Shown here: positions 1-7,021 of the stretch, one piece after another
How the letters are laid out: each line of letters begins with the position of its first letter
How positions within the stretch are numbered: the stretch's first letter is position 1
NCBI GenBank assembly: GCA_002380675.1
Contig: DFWB01000186.1
Location: 6,515-18,258, forward strand
From: Akkermansiaceae bacterium UBA4145
GTDB taxonomy: Bacteria > Verrucomicrobiota > Verrucomicrobiia > Verrucomicrobiales > Akkermansiaceae
Direction: 5' to 3'
DNA: 11,744 nucleotides
Made by a program: the position numbers and the translations under genes
Notes under the pieces: model-generated
Told to the model about the DNA's origin: nothing
The model's input: the letters and a program-made list of their open reading frames with translations, nothing else
Databases searched by the model: none

Positions 1-1499
1 GCACCGGGGCGCTCCTCCGGCACAGGAAGTTTGTAATCCGAGCGAAGCCGCTCCAGCTCTTTTTTCAAGGTCGCCTCAACGCCAGCATAACTCGCGTCCC
101 CGTAGACGCTCCTGAGCTCCTCGGGATCCTTGTTCAGGTCAAATAGCTCCCACTCGTCCTTGTGATAGAAGTGAATGAGCTTGTGCTCCCCGGTGGTCAC
201 TCCGAAGTGCCGCGCCACACTATGTGCACCAGGAAACTCGTAATAATGGTAATAGAAAGACTTCCGCCAGTCATCCGGCGTTTTTCCCTTGAGGACAGGC
301 ACCAGACTACGCCCCTGCATGTCTGCTGGAACCTTCACCCCTGCGGCATCAAGGAAGGTCTCCGCGAAGTCGAGGTTTGAAACGATGTCCTCATTAACAG
401 AACCTGGCTTGACCGCTCCCGGCCACCGGATAAGGAGCGGCGTCTTGAGTGACTCCTCATACATCCACCGCTTGTCATACCACCCGTGTTCTCCGAGATA
501 CCACCCTTGGTCCGAAGAGTAGATCACAATTGTATTTTTCGCCAACCCACTCTCTTCAAGGTAGTCAAGGATGCGGCCGATCCCATCATCCACCGACTTC
601 ACACAACGGAGGTAGTCCTTCACGTAGCGCTGATACTTCCACTGGATGATTTCCTTCTCACTCATCCCGGACTGTGCTTTTTTGAACGCCTCATTCTTAG
701 GACCATACGCCGCATTCCATTTGGCTGCCTGCTCTGAATTCAACCCACGAGGAGGCCCCATTTTGAGGTCATTGCCACTAAGGTGCTTGCGAATCGTCAT
801 GGTCTGCTCCGAAGCTGCGGAGGTGCGCCCCTCATAGTCATCCCAGAGCGTTTCGGGCTCTGGGATGGTTTTATCATCAAGCCAATTCAGATATTTCGGA
901 CCCGGCTGCCAATTCCGATGGGGAGCCTTATGCTGAGTCATGAGCATGAACGGCTTCTCCTTATCACGGGATTCCTTCAGCCACTCAAGCGTAAGGTCAA
1001 CGATGATATCGGTGGTGTATCCGGTATGCTTCCGCTGAGCAGGCGTTCCGTCCGCCTGCCTGTATTTCATGGGAGGGTTATAGTACGGGCCCTGTCCAAT
1101 CAGGACTTCATAGTGGTCGAAACCTGTCGGGGTGGACTTCAAATGCCATTTGCCAAGCATTGCAGTCGTATATCCTGCTCCACGAAGGATCTTGGGGAAA
1201 GTTTGCTGCGTTCCGTCAAAGGTATTCCCATTACGAATAAATCCATTTAAGTGGCTGTATTTGCCCGTCAGTATCACCGCGCGGCTCGGGCCACAGATCG
1301 AGTTGGTGACATAACAGCGGTTAAAGCGCATTCCCTCATTGGCGATCCGGTCCATATGAGGGGTGGAAACCCGCGAAGGGTCGTAGGCGCTGAGAGCCTG
1401 CTCACAATGATCATCAGTAAAAATCAGGAGAATGTTTGGTCGCTCCGCACCCAACAAAGGCATACCGCAGAGCAGAAGAAGCAGGCTCAGTCTCATCAT
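1..1499 (-). CDS. Secreted type I sulfatase (Cys-type), C-terminus cut by window edge
   Basis: This gene encodes a sulfate-ester hydrolase of the alkaline-phosphatase superfamily (Pfam Sulfatase). About 499 residues are visible and the frame is open to base 1, so only the last part is missing. The start is one of two adjacent ATGs (1499 or 1496). A short signal peptide follows (MMRLSLLLLL, likely cleaved after residue 18). Metal ligands D29-D30 lie in IFTDDH. The active-site motif CGPSR starts at C69 (codon 1295-1293) and is the sequence that maturation enzymes convert to formylglycine. Next come LGKWH, an HKAPHRNW motif, SDQG (D330) and GEHGWYDKR with K343. The C-terminal part resembles the sulfatase-associated DUF4976 region. 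HKAPHRNW plus WYDKRWMYEES recalls GlcNAc-6-sulfatase or mucin-desulfating type enzymes (SulfAtlas S1_11-like). That substrate is a guess from memory; the sulfatase call itself is firm. It is the last visible gene of the co-directional set, 87 bp after the sialidase-like gene. Confidence 0.95.
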   Translation of the reverse strand, partial: MMRLSLLLLLCGMPLLGAERPNILLIFTDDHCEQALSAYDPSRVSTPHMDRIANEGMRFNRCYVTNSICGPSRAVILTGKYSHLNGFIRNGNTFDGTQQTFPKILRGAGYTTAMLGKWHLKSTPTGFDHYEVLIGQGPYYNPPMKYRQADGTPAQRKHTGYTTDIIVDLTLEWLKESRDKEKPFMLMTQHKAPHRNWQPGPKYLNWLDDKTIPEPETLWDDYEGRTSAASEQTMTIRKHLSGNDLKMGPPRGLNSEQAAKWNAAYGPKNEAFKKAQSGMSEKEIIQWKYQRYVKDYLRCVKSVDDGIGRILDYLEESGLAKNTIVIYSSDQGWYLGEHGWYDKRWMYEESLKTPLLIRWPGAVKPGSVNEDIVSNLDFAETFLDAAGVKVPADMQGRSLVPVLKGKTPDDWRKSFYYHYYEFPGAHSVARHFGVTTGEHKLIHFYHKDEWELFDLNKDPEELRSVYGDASYAGVEATLKKELERLRSDYKLPVPEERPG

Positions 1500-1586
1500 T
1501 GGATCAGGACGCCAGTCCCCACCCGAAAAGTCAAAGGTCAAATAGATCCCGCCCCAATCTACCGGGCAAACTGGTGAACCGCGCAG

Positions 1587-2684
1587 CTACAGCTTACTTG
1601 CATCAACAACGACATGTTTGATCGAACGCCGCAGGTAGGTATAGGTAATGTGGACTTTCCCATCCCTACTCTGGATTACCGCAGGGTAGGAGAATTCTCC
1701 ATTCTGGCGTTCCAGAGTCATCACGGGATCCCACTCCTTTCCATCGTTTGAAACTGCCACATTCAGCATTTCGCGACCGGCAGGCCGGGATCCTCTGGTC
1801 GTATGGTTATAGACCAGCAGCTGTCGGCCATCCATGAGGGAGACCGCATCTGTCCCGGCATTTGGATTGGGTAGATTTGTCGCGGTCATCGCCCCCCACG
1901 ATTGACCTCCATCATCAGACCAGCTCTGGGTAATCACTCCCTGCCTGCTGCGACAGAGGATCTGCATTTTCCCGTCTCCATACTCAAGAATGCTCGGCTG
2001 GATGGCACCAAAGACTTTCCCGCTGTGTATTGGACCAACGACCTCCCAAGTTTTTCCCATATCCCTTGTTCGCTCGAAGTGCACACGCCAGCCATTATGC
2101 TCCGAACTACTCGCGCATAAAATCGACCCGTCTTTCAGTTGAATTGGCTTATTCTTCACCGGACCGAGGAGGTGCCCAACCTTGGGATCATTCCCCAGCT
2201 TCCGCCGATTCTTCCACGTTATCCCACCGTCAAAGGAAGTCATCATGACACCCCACCAGCGACTCGGACTAGGACCAACCTTATAAAAGAGAATGAGCGG
2301 ATTCTGCCCGCCTCCTTCAACCAGTCCTCTCGACTTGAACAATACCGGATTCCAGCAGGGATACTCCCGGTCTTCTCCCTCTGCTCCACTGGCAACCTTA
2401 ACTGGCTTCCCCCATCCCTCTCCCGTATTCCGCGAAAGCCAGATCCCGACATCTGTGTTCTTTTCATGCTTTCCCCCAAACCATGCTGCCACCAAACCGC
2501 TTTCAGTTTCTACGATGGTAGAAGCGTGACATTGCGGCGTAGGCCTGTTTTCCAGTGAGTAGATGAGAGAGGCTCCAAGAAGTGCACCGCTTCCTACCTT
2601 ACCAGGCTGTGGAATTTCATCGGCTTGAACTATCGCTCCCGAGAGGCACAGAAAAATCATCGCTGGAAGGGTCTTCATCGGCAC
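1587..2684 (-). CDS. Secreted Asp-box (BNR) sialidase-like protein
   Basis: This is a 365-residue exported six-bladed beta-propeller protein of the sialidase superfamily (Pfam BNR_2 type). The signal peptide ends near residue 21 (IVQA/DE). Asp-box repeats (S/T-x-D-x-G-x-x-W) are visible: SFDGGITW (150-157), TRDMGKTW (206-213) and SDDGGQSW (256-263). Degenerate copies lie at 84-91 and 312-318. Candidate catalytic residues are R245 or R247 in LCRSRQG and E330/Y333 in GEFSYPAVIQ, a plausible Glu-Tyr nucleophile pair. The N-terminal RIP arginine motif of classical GH33 enzymes is absent; the equivalent region reads PQCHASTIVE. True sialidase activity is therefore not assured, and another glycan may be cut. 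The track-style start is GTG at 2684, and an ATG two codons later (2678) is equally plausible. A GGTGAGG lies just upstream. It sits between the CotH gene (83 bp) and the sulfatase (87 bp). Confidence 0.87.
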   Translation of the reverse strand: MPMKTLPAMIFLCLSGAIVQADEIPQPGKVGSGALLGASLIYSLENRPTPQCHASTIVETESGLVAAWFGGKHEKNTDVGIWLSRNTGEGWGKPVKVASGAEGEDREYPCWNPVLFKSRGLVEGGGQNPLILFYKVGPSPSRWWGVMMTSFDGGITWKNRRKLGNDPKVGHLLGPVKNKPIQLKDGSILCASSSEHNGWRVHFERTRDMGKTWEVVGPIHSGKVFGAIQPSILEYGDGKMQILCRSRQGVITQSWSDDGGQSWGAMTATNLPNPNAGTDAVSLMDGRQLLVYNHTTRGSRPAGREMLNVAVSNDGKEWDPVMTLERQNGEFSYPAVIQSRDGKVHITYTYLRRSIKHVVVDASKL

Positions 2685-2767
2685 AAAGCCTCACCCTTCG
2701 AACACTCGTTGTAAACGTCTATGAACAAACTGGCACTCTCCATAGGGCGATTACCCAAAACCGAGGA

Positions 2768-5700
2768 TCAGGGCTGTCCAGGGCTTCCACCCTCGCGATC
2801 ACTGGCTTTCCAACGCTCGGGATCACTGGGCTCTCCCTCGGGAGAGGGACTCGTGAGAACCAGTGAATACCCCTTCCCATCAGCACTGCTAGGCCAGGGG
2901 TCCTCGTCATCATAGGTCACCGAAGCAATTTCCTCTCCATTAGCCGCACGAATCACAATGCTTTCACGACCATTCCCAAGATTCCCCTGATAGGTAGTCA
3001 TCACCGTGCATTGAGGATAGCGGTGAGACATTCCGTTCATGTTACGCGCAATAACTACCCGCTTTCCCGGGTCGACAATCCGTGAGGATGCCAGGAAGAA
3101 ATAAATTCCCTCCCTGCAATACATTCCCGTTAGATCTACGGCGTCCGAGGAGACATTGAGGAGCTCGAGAAACTCGAAGTCACTTTTCTGTGTCAATCCT
3201 ATTGCTCTCGCACTCTCATCCGGCTCTCGTGGATGATACATGATCTCCGAGATCAGCAGGTCTCCTTTTCCCACCGGCCTCACCTCCTGTGAGGAGTCCA
3301 GTTCCCTATCCAACAAGACTCCCCATTGATTTTCCGATAGAATCCGAGCCTTGAGCCTGTCGCTGCCCTCCAATTCGATCACAGTCCCCAGAACTTCATT
3401 CCCGAGCGAAAGTTCAGGCAGAAGCAACAGGTCTGAGCTGCGCTCCCGTTCATTGACCAACCTGATCGCCAAGACGTTCTTTCCTCTCCTGAGTAGAGTC
3501 ATGTGCTTGGTAATATCAAGGGTAAGCCAGCGCACGGCCACGTCATCAGGCCTCGAAAGCGCCTTCCCATTCCACTCCGGAGCACCGAACACATTCTCTC
3601 TTCCTACCTCGACTCCATTCAAATGTGCTACGAAACCATCCTCGACCTTGAGTCTCAGCGTCAGAAGGTCTCCAGCCGGGACCTCCGAGAGATCAAAGGT
3701 ATATCTCGCCAGCACGGTGGTCCCCTTCCCATACAGATCTTTCTCTACGTCGACTCCGATCAGCTCCCGGTAGTCTTCCCGCTGATCGTAACCTATTCCT
3801 CCCTTACCCTCGCGCCAGGCAAGATCTTCGAAGCCTGGACGGGTCCACTCTTCACCAAGGGAACCTTCTCGAGCAATATCGATTCGGACCGGACTACCCT
3901 CCCCCACCAGAATTTTGCTGACCAAGGCATCTGCCCGGGCCATCAGGCTGCCAGCACGGACTCCCTCTCCTTCCATGGGATCAAGGCCATCCATACGAAA
4001 ATAGACTACGCCGCTCTCTGCCGCAAAGGTTCCACCTTTCTCTCGCCTTATGAGCCGCGGAGCCCCCACGGGGTTAAAGAGTGGAGCCTCAACTAATTCC
4101 CTCGCCGGAACTCCCCGCGGAAACCGCATTGCTGTGGCAAGCTGCCCCGGAACCAGCTCAGCTCGCTTCTCAAGCACCTGCTCGAGCCACGTAATCGCTT
4201 CCACCCAATTCTGCTTGGTTTTTACTGTTTGCTCTGCCCGCCACCCCCACCGGGCACATTCTGCCAGCATGGCCCTGCCCACTTCCTGGGCGCGATGGCG
4301 CATGCGGGCTAGATTTGCCGAACGGGACAAAATCCCCCCAACCGACAACACCTCCTCGGCCCGGGCCCTGAAACGGGCGCAGTACCATTCCACCGACGTC
4401 AGTTGCTGGTGCAGCCATTGAGGATTAAACTGGTCATAACTGGTCCCTGCCAGAAAAGGCCCCACTCGATTGATCTCCACAGTTCCTGGTTCTGCCGCGA
4501 GGCTATGCTCGGAGTCATGACAGAAAAAATGAAACCCCTCTCTCCCATTTCTTCGCCAGATGGAGAACCAGTTGTTGGTAGCAAAATTACCTGCAAACTG
4601 AGTGACTGGGCCATCGAAATTACCGGTCAGAAAAATGACCAGCATATAGTCGATCAAATTATCAACGTTGAGGTATGACGGAAGAAGAGGATCAGAAATC
4701 CCGTTCTCATTGAGCCCCTGAAGTCTTCGAAGAAGGTGAAGTCTCCCTGCCTGCGATTCCTCCCTCGCCATTGCGTTCGCGATCGTCCACAACCGGCGCC
4801 ATCCTTGGTCTTTTCCGTCAGTAGCACGCCCATCACTACTGGGCTTTGCCTTCAAGACATCAAATTCCTCATCCTCACCTCCAAAATAGCGGGCTCCATA
4901 GGAAGCCTCAGCGTGTTCCTGAGTCTGGTAGATTCCCCAGTAAAGACCATTGAGATAAAGGTGATAGTATCGACTTCGGGTATAGGGCTGCCCCAAATCC
5001 CTCTGGCAATCCCGTGAAAACACGTCTCGAACGAGAGTGTGGTGCGTGGAATCACTGTAGTGATACGAATAGTTCTGAGCCGTCCGCAGGTCGATATCAT
5101 CAAAACGACGGACTCCTTCGTCTCCAAAAAGGGGATAATCCAGCTCCCCGGCCCCATAGTCCTTCCGGAAGTAGAGGCGATACCCGTGTTTCTGACATGC
5201 CGCCGATCGGCTGTGCCCTCCGCGCACCCTGATACCCGCATCGATCTGGAATCCCGGCTCCCGCCCCTGAGGGTCGATCAACTCCACGGAAACTGGGCGT
5301 TCCCACTTCCGGCCCCGCCCCTCAGGTTTGACATGAATACCGGTCCGCGAATCGAAAAAGTGCCTCTTGTCGGTAACGATGGAAATCGAAGGAAGGGCCA
5401 GCAACGCGCTCTCAAGCTCCTCTGGCTGCGCGTCCAGAGTCTCCGGGGAAGCCATCGCATACTTCACGATGACGCCTTCCTCATCGATGGAATCCTTTCC
5501 TGCGATCCGAGCAAAGAAGGGATTTACCTTAGCCTCGTAGTGGGTTGGCCAACCCTCGGGGCGAGCAGGCTGCCTCATTACCTGAGAGGGAAAGATATAG
5601 CTCGCTGTATCGATGTCTGTAGAGAGGTGATTCTCTTTCCAGGCCATAACCCGCAAAATAGACGTGGAATCAATCAGGATTGGAGCCTCGTAGATCAATC

Positions 5701-6358
5701 CCTCCTGGGGCGAGGGAGGAGACCCATCCAGCGTGTAGCGGATCTCCGCTCCCTCGGTGGCGGAACGCACCTCAACCTTGAATGGCTTTTGATAGAATCC
5801 TCGGTCCACGCTGAATTTCGTATCCTTGACCCTTGGCCAAACCGAAGGCGCGTCATTTATGGCACCTGGCGTCGCACGGGAGAAAATTGTCATGTGGTCT
5901 CCCACAAGTCGCTCCCCCTCGAAGAGATAGCCACACGATTGACCTTTACCCACAGAGGGCAGGGATGGCGAAAATTCCTGAGTAATCTTCTGTTCCTCCA
6001 TTAACACCAGAGCCAGATATTCTCCCTCGGATTTCAGCTTGAAATTCGCATGGGGAAATCTGGCATTTCTTCGATCCTGCCCGGATGCGAAGACAACGAG
6101 GAACTCTCCCGGCTTTAAACGAGCTTCCGGCAGCTGCCACTTGGTCAGGCTCTCCGGGTCATCGGTTAGGCAAAAAAGGCCCAGCTCTATCTCGCTATCC
6201 CCTGCATTATAGAGTTCGATCCAGTCACTCTTCACTCCGTTCTCGTCCAGATAGCCGTGCTCTGTGCCCGGCATGACCTCGGAGACAAGAAGCTCAGCCC
6301 GTAACGAGGAGAGCAGCAGAAAGCAGAGTCCTACACTGAGGATTCGGGAGAATATCAT
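2768..6358 (-). CDS. Large secreted lamin-tail / CotH / lamin-tail protein
   Basis: About 1196 residues, starting at ATG 6358; a TTG at 6364 would add two residues. No clear Shine-Dalgarno is seen. Approximate domain order: signal peptide 1-22; N-terminal lamin tail domain 24-135 (LLVSEVM, SDWIELYN, LKPGEFLVVFAS); chitobiase/hexosaminidase C-terminal-like domain 193-258 (IRYTLDGSPPSP); CotH domain 320-740 (IRVRGGHSRS, HLYLNGLYWGIYQTQEH, FHFFCHDSEHSL); a second degenerate chitobiase-like stretch near 780-830 (VVYFRMDGLDPM); a beta-sandwich at 840-985 (VEDGFVAHLNGVEVGREN); and a C-terminal lamin tail domain 1033-1150 (LLISEIMYHP) ending GSPGQP. CotH of Bacillus and Rhizopus is a surface or spore-coat kinase-like protein. 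Here a secreted surface protein is expected, of unknown substrate. HDSEH is a candidate for the conserved Asp-containing catalytic motif, so kinase activity is unproven. Similar LTD-CotH proteins are common in Verrucomicrobiota and Planctomycetota. Confidence 0.92.
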   Translation of the reverse strand: MIFSRILSVGLCFLLLSSLRAELLVSEVMPGTEHGYLDENGVKSDWIELYNAGDSEIELGLFCLTDDPESLTKWQLPEARLKPGEFLVVFASGQDRRNARFPHANFKLKSEGEYLALVLMEEQKITQEFSPSLPSVGKGQSCGYLFEGERLVGDHMTIFSRATPGAINDAPSVWPRVKDTKFSVDRGFYQKPFKVEVRSATEGAEIRYTLDGSPPSPQEGLIYEAPILIDSTSILRVMAWKENHLSTDIDTASYIFPSQVMRQPARPEGWPTHYEAKVNPFFARIAGKDSIDEEGVIVKYAMASPETLDAQPEELESALLALPSISIVTDKRHFFDSRTGIHVKPEGRGRKWERPVSVELIDPQGREPGFQIDAGIRVRGGHSRSAACQKHGYRLYFRKDYGAGELDYPLFGDEGVRRFDDIDLRTAQNYSYHYSDSTHHTLVRDVFSRDCQRDLGQPYTRSRYYHLYLNGLYWGIYQTQEHAEASYGARYFGGEDEEFDVLKAKPSSDGRATDGKDQGWRRLWTIANAMAREESQAGRLHLLRRLQGLNENGISDPLLPSYLNVDNLIDYMLVIFLTGNFDGPVTQFAGNFATNNWFSIWRRNGREGFHFFCHDSEHSLAAEPGTVEINRVGPFLAGTSYDQFNPQWLHQQLTSVEWYCARFRARAEEVLSVGGILSRSANLARMRHRAQEVGRAMLAECARWGWRAEQTVKTKQNWVEAITWLEQVLEKRAELVPGQLATAMRFPRGVPARELVEAPLFNPVGAPRLIRREKGGTFAAESGVVYFRMDGLDPMEGEGVRAGSLMARADALVSKILVGEGSPVRIDIAREGSLGEEWTRPGFEDLAWREGKGGIGYDQREDYRELIGVDVEKDLYGKGTTVLARYTFDLSEVPAGDLLTLRLKVEDGFVAHLNGVEVGRENVFGAPEWNGKALSRPDDVAVRWLTLDITKHMTLLRRGKNVLAIRLVNERERSSDLLLLPELSLGNEVLGTVIELEGSDRLKARILSENQWGVLLDRELDSSQEVRPVGKGDLLISEIMYHPREPDESARAIGLTQKSDFEFLELLNVSSDAVDLTGMYCREGIYFFLASSRIVDPGKRVVIARNMNGMSHRYPQCTVMTTYQGNLGNGRESIVIRAANGEEIASVTYDDEDPWPSSADGKGYSLVLTSPSPEGEPSDPERWKASDREGGSPGQP

Positions 6359-6430
6359 TCGCAAGAAACTGATAGTGACAGTGCTGTTTCAAGAACAATG
6401 CGCAGAAACAGGAGTTTTCCCGCACGAATC

Positions 6431-6470
6431 CACTCCATTTGACCTCCCAAGCTTTGTCGACCATGGAGTG
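6431..6470. repeat. Inverted repeat between the Cys-module gene and the CotH gene
   Basis: CACTCCAT at 6431-6438 is exactly the reverse complement of ATGGAGTG at 6463-6470, with a 24-base spacer. It lies in the 165 bp gap between the end of the small Cys-rich gene and the CotH start. No run of T follows on either strand, so it does not look like an intrinsic terminator. It could be an RNA hairpin, a protein-binding site or chance. Confidence 0.3.
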
Positions 6471-6523
6471 CTACGCCCACCCCGCACCAATCTTCACCCG
6501 GTTCAGTCAGATACCGAACGAGC

Positions 6524-6886
6524 TCAGGATCCTCTCTTGCTCTTACCAATTCTGGCAAGATACTCCCGCGGCTCAGCCTCTACCTTTCCCTTGCACCCAT
6601 TGCAGCAGACAGCGACCGAGATGAGGGCCGTCGATGCCTTATTAATCTTACGACCGCTGACAGGGCACTGACCTCTGGCAGTTTTTGCCACCTTGGAAAG
6701 AAAGGAGACCGGGTCTTTTTCGAACTTTTTCAAGCACTGCTGGCAACAGAAATCGATCTTTACTGGAACTGCAATACGCCCATCAGCAGGCCTGCCCTTT
6801 ACCGGGCAGGCTGTATTGACCGAATCACAAAGAGCCGAGGTGAAGGTCAGAATTAAGGCAAGCGTGATGAAGGAAATGATTTTCAT
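6524..6886 (-). CDS. Small secreted protein with two CPVxG...CCxxC (YHS-like) modules
   Basis: From ATG 6886 the protein has 120 residues. It begins with a clear signal peptide (MKIISFITLALILTFTSA). A longer frame from ATG 6943 would add 19 polar residues in front and is less likely. The mature part consists of two aligned copies of one module. Copy 1 has CPVKG at 27-31 and CCQQC at 47-51, followed by KKFEKDPVSFLSKV. Copy 2 has CPVSG at 74-78 and CCNGC at 94-98, followed by GKVEAEPREYLARI. The four Cys per copy and the F/V-E-x-D/E-P spacing resemble YHS/TRASH-type metal-binding domains. A role in binding copper, iron or another soft metal in the periplasm is inferred; the neighbouring cytochrome genes make metal or heme handling conceivable. 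It lies 135 bp after the WD40 gene and 165 bp before the CotH gene. No function is assigned. Confidence 0.82.
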   Translation of the reverse strand: MKIISFITLALILTFTSALCDSVNTACPVKGRPADGRIAVPVKIDFCCQQCLKKFEKDPVSFLSKVAKTARGQCPVSGRKINKASTALISVAVCCNGCKGKVEAEPREYLARIGKSKRGS

Positions 6887-6900
6887 GGTCGTGTGTCGAC

Positions 6901-6915
6901 GGGGATTATGTCCCC
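6901..6915. repeat. Short palindrome upstream of the Cys-module gene
   Basis: GGGGA TTATG TCCCC is a perfect 5-bp inverted repeat with a 5-base centre, ending 15 bp before the ATG at 6886. Its position fits an operator or a small leader hairpin in the 135 bp gap. A 5-bp arm is also easily produced by chance. If the gene really started at 6943, this would be coding sequence. Confidence 0.2.
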
Positions 6916-7021
6916 TAACATTAAAACCATTACCTTTGCTCATATCCCTGTCAACGGTCTACACGGCAAGTAAACCCATGCTGCAGGAATGTGCCTGTGG
7001 GCTGATTCTGCCAGATGCTCA

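Noticed and set aside
1500..1586. Two adjacent TTTGAC(C/T) heptamers in the gap before the sulfatase
   Set aside because: Only two imperfect copies in an 87 bp gap, with no matching -10 and no symmetry, so chance is the simplest explanation.
2685..2767. Search for a terminator between the CotH and sialidase-like genes
   Set aside because: No stable GC stem followed by a T-run is visible on the minus strand, so no terminator is claimed.
5039..6004. Long plus-strand open frame (321 codons) antisense to the CotH gene
   Set aside because: Its translation is low-complexity and has no recognisable domain, while the minus-strand frame carries clear conserved motifs. It is a shadow frame, as are the plus-strand frames at 783-1250, 2139-2558, 3503-4096, 8803-9375 and others.
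6887..6943. Longer start (ATG 6943) for the Cys-module gene
   Set aside because: It would place 19 polar and charged residues before an otherwise standard signal peptide. ATG 6886 gives a normal signal peptide at the N-terminus.
6926..6954. A perfect TTGACA (minus strand, 6954-6949) before the Cys-module gene
   Set aside because: At a 17-base spacing the -10 hexamer is AATGGT, far from TATAAT, and no better hexamer is at 16-18 bases. The evidence is too weak to call a promoter.
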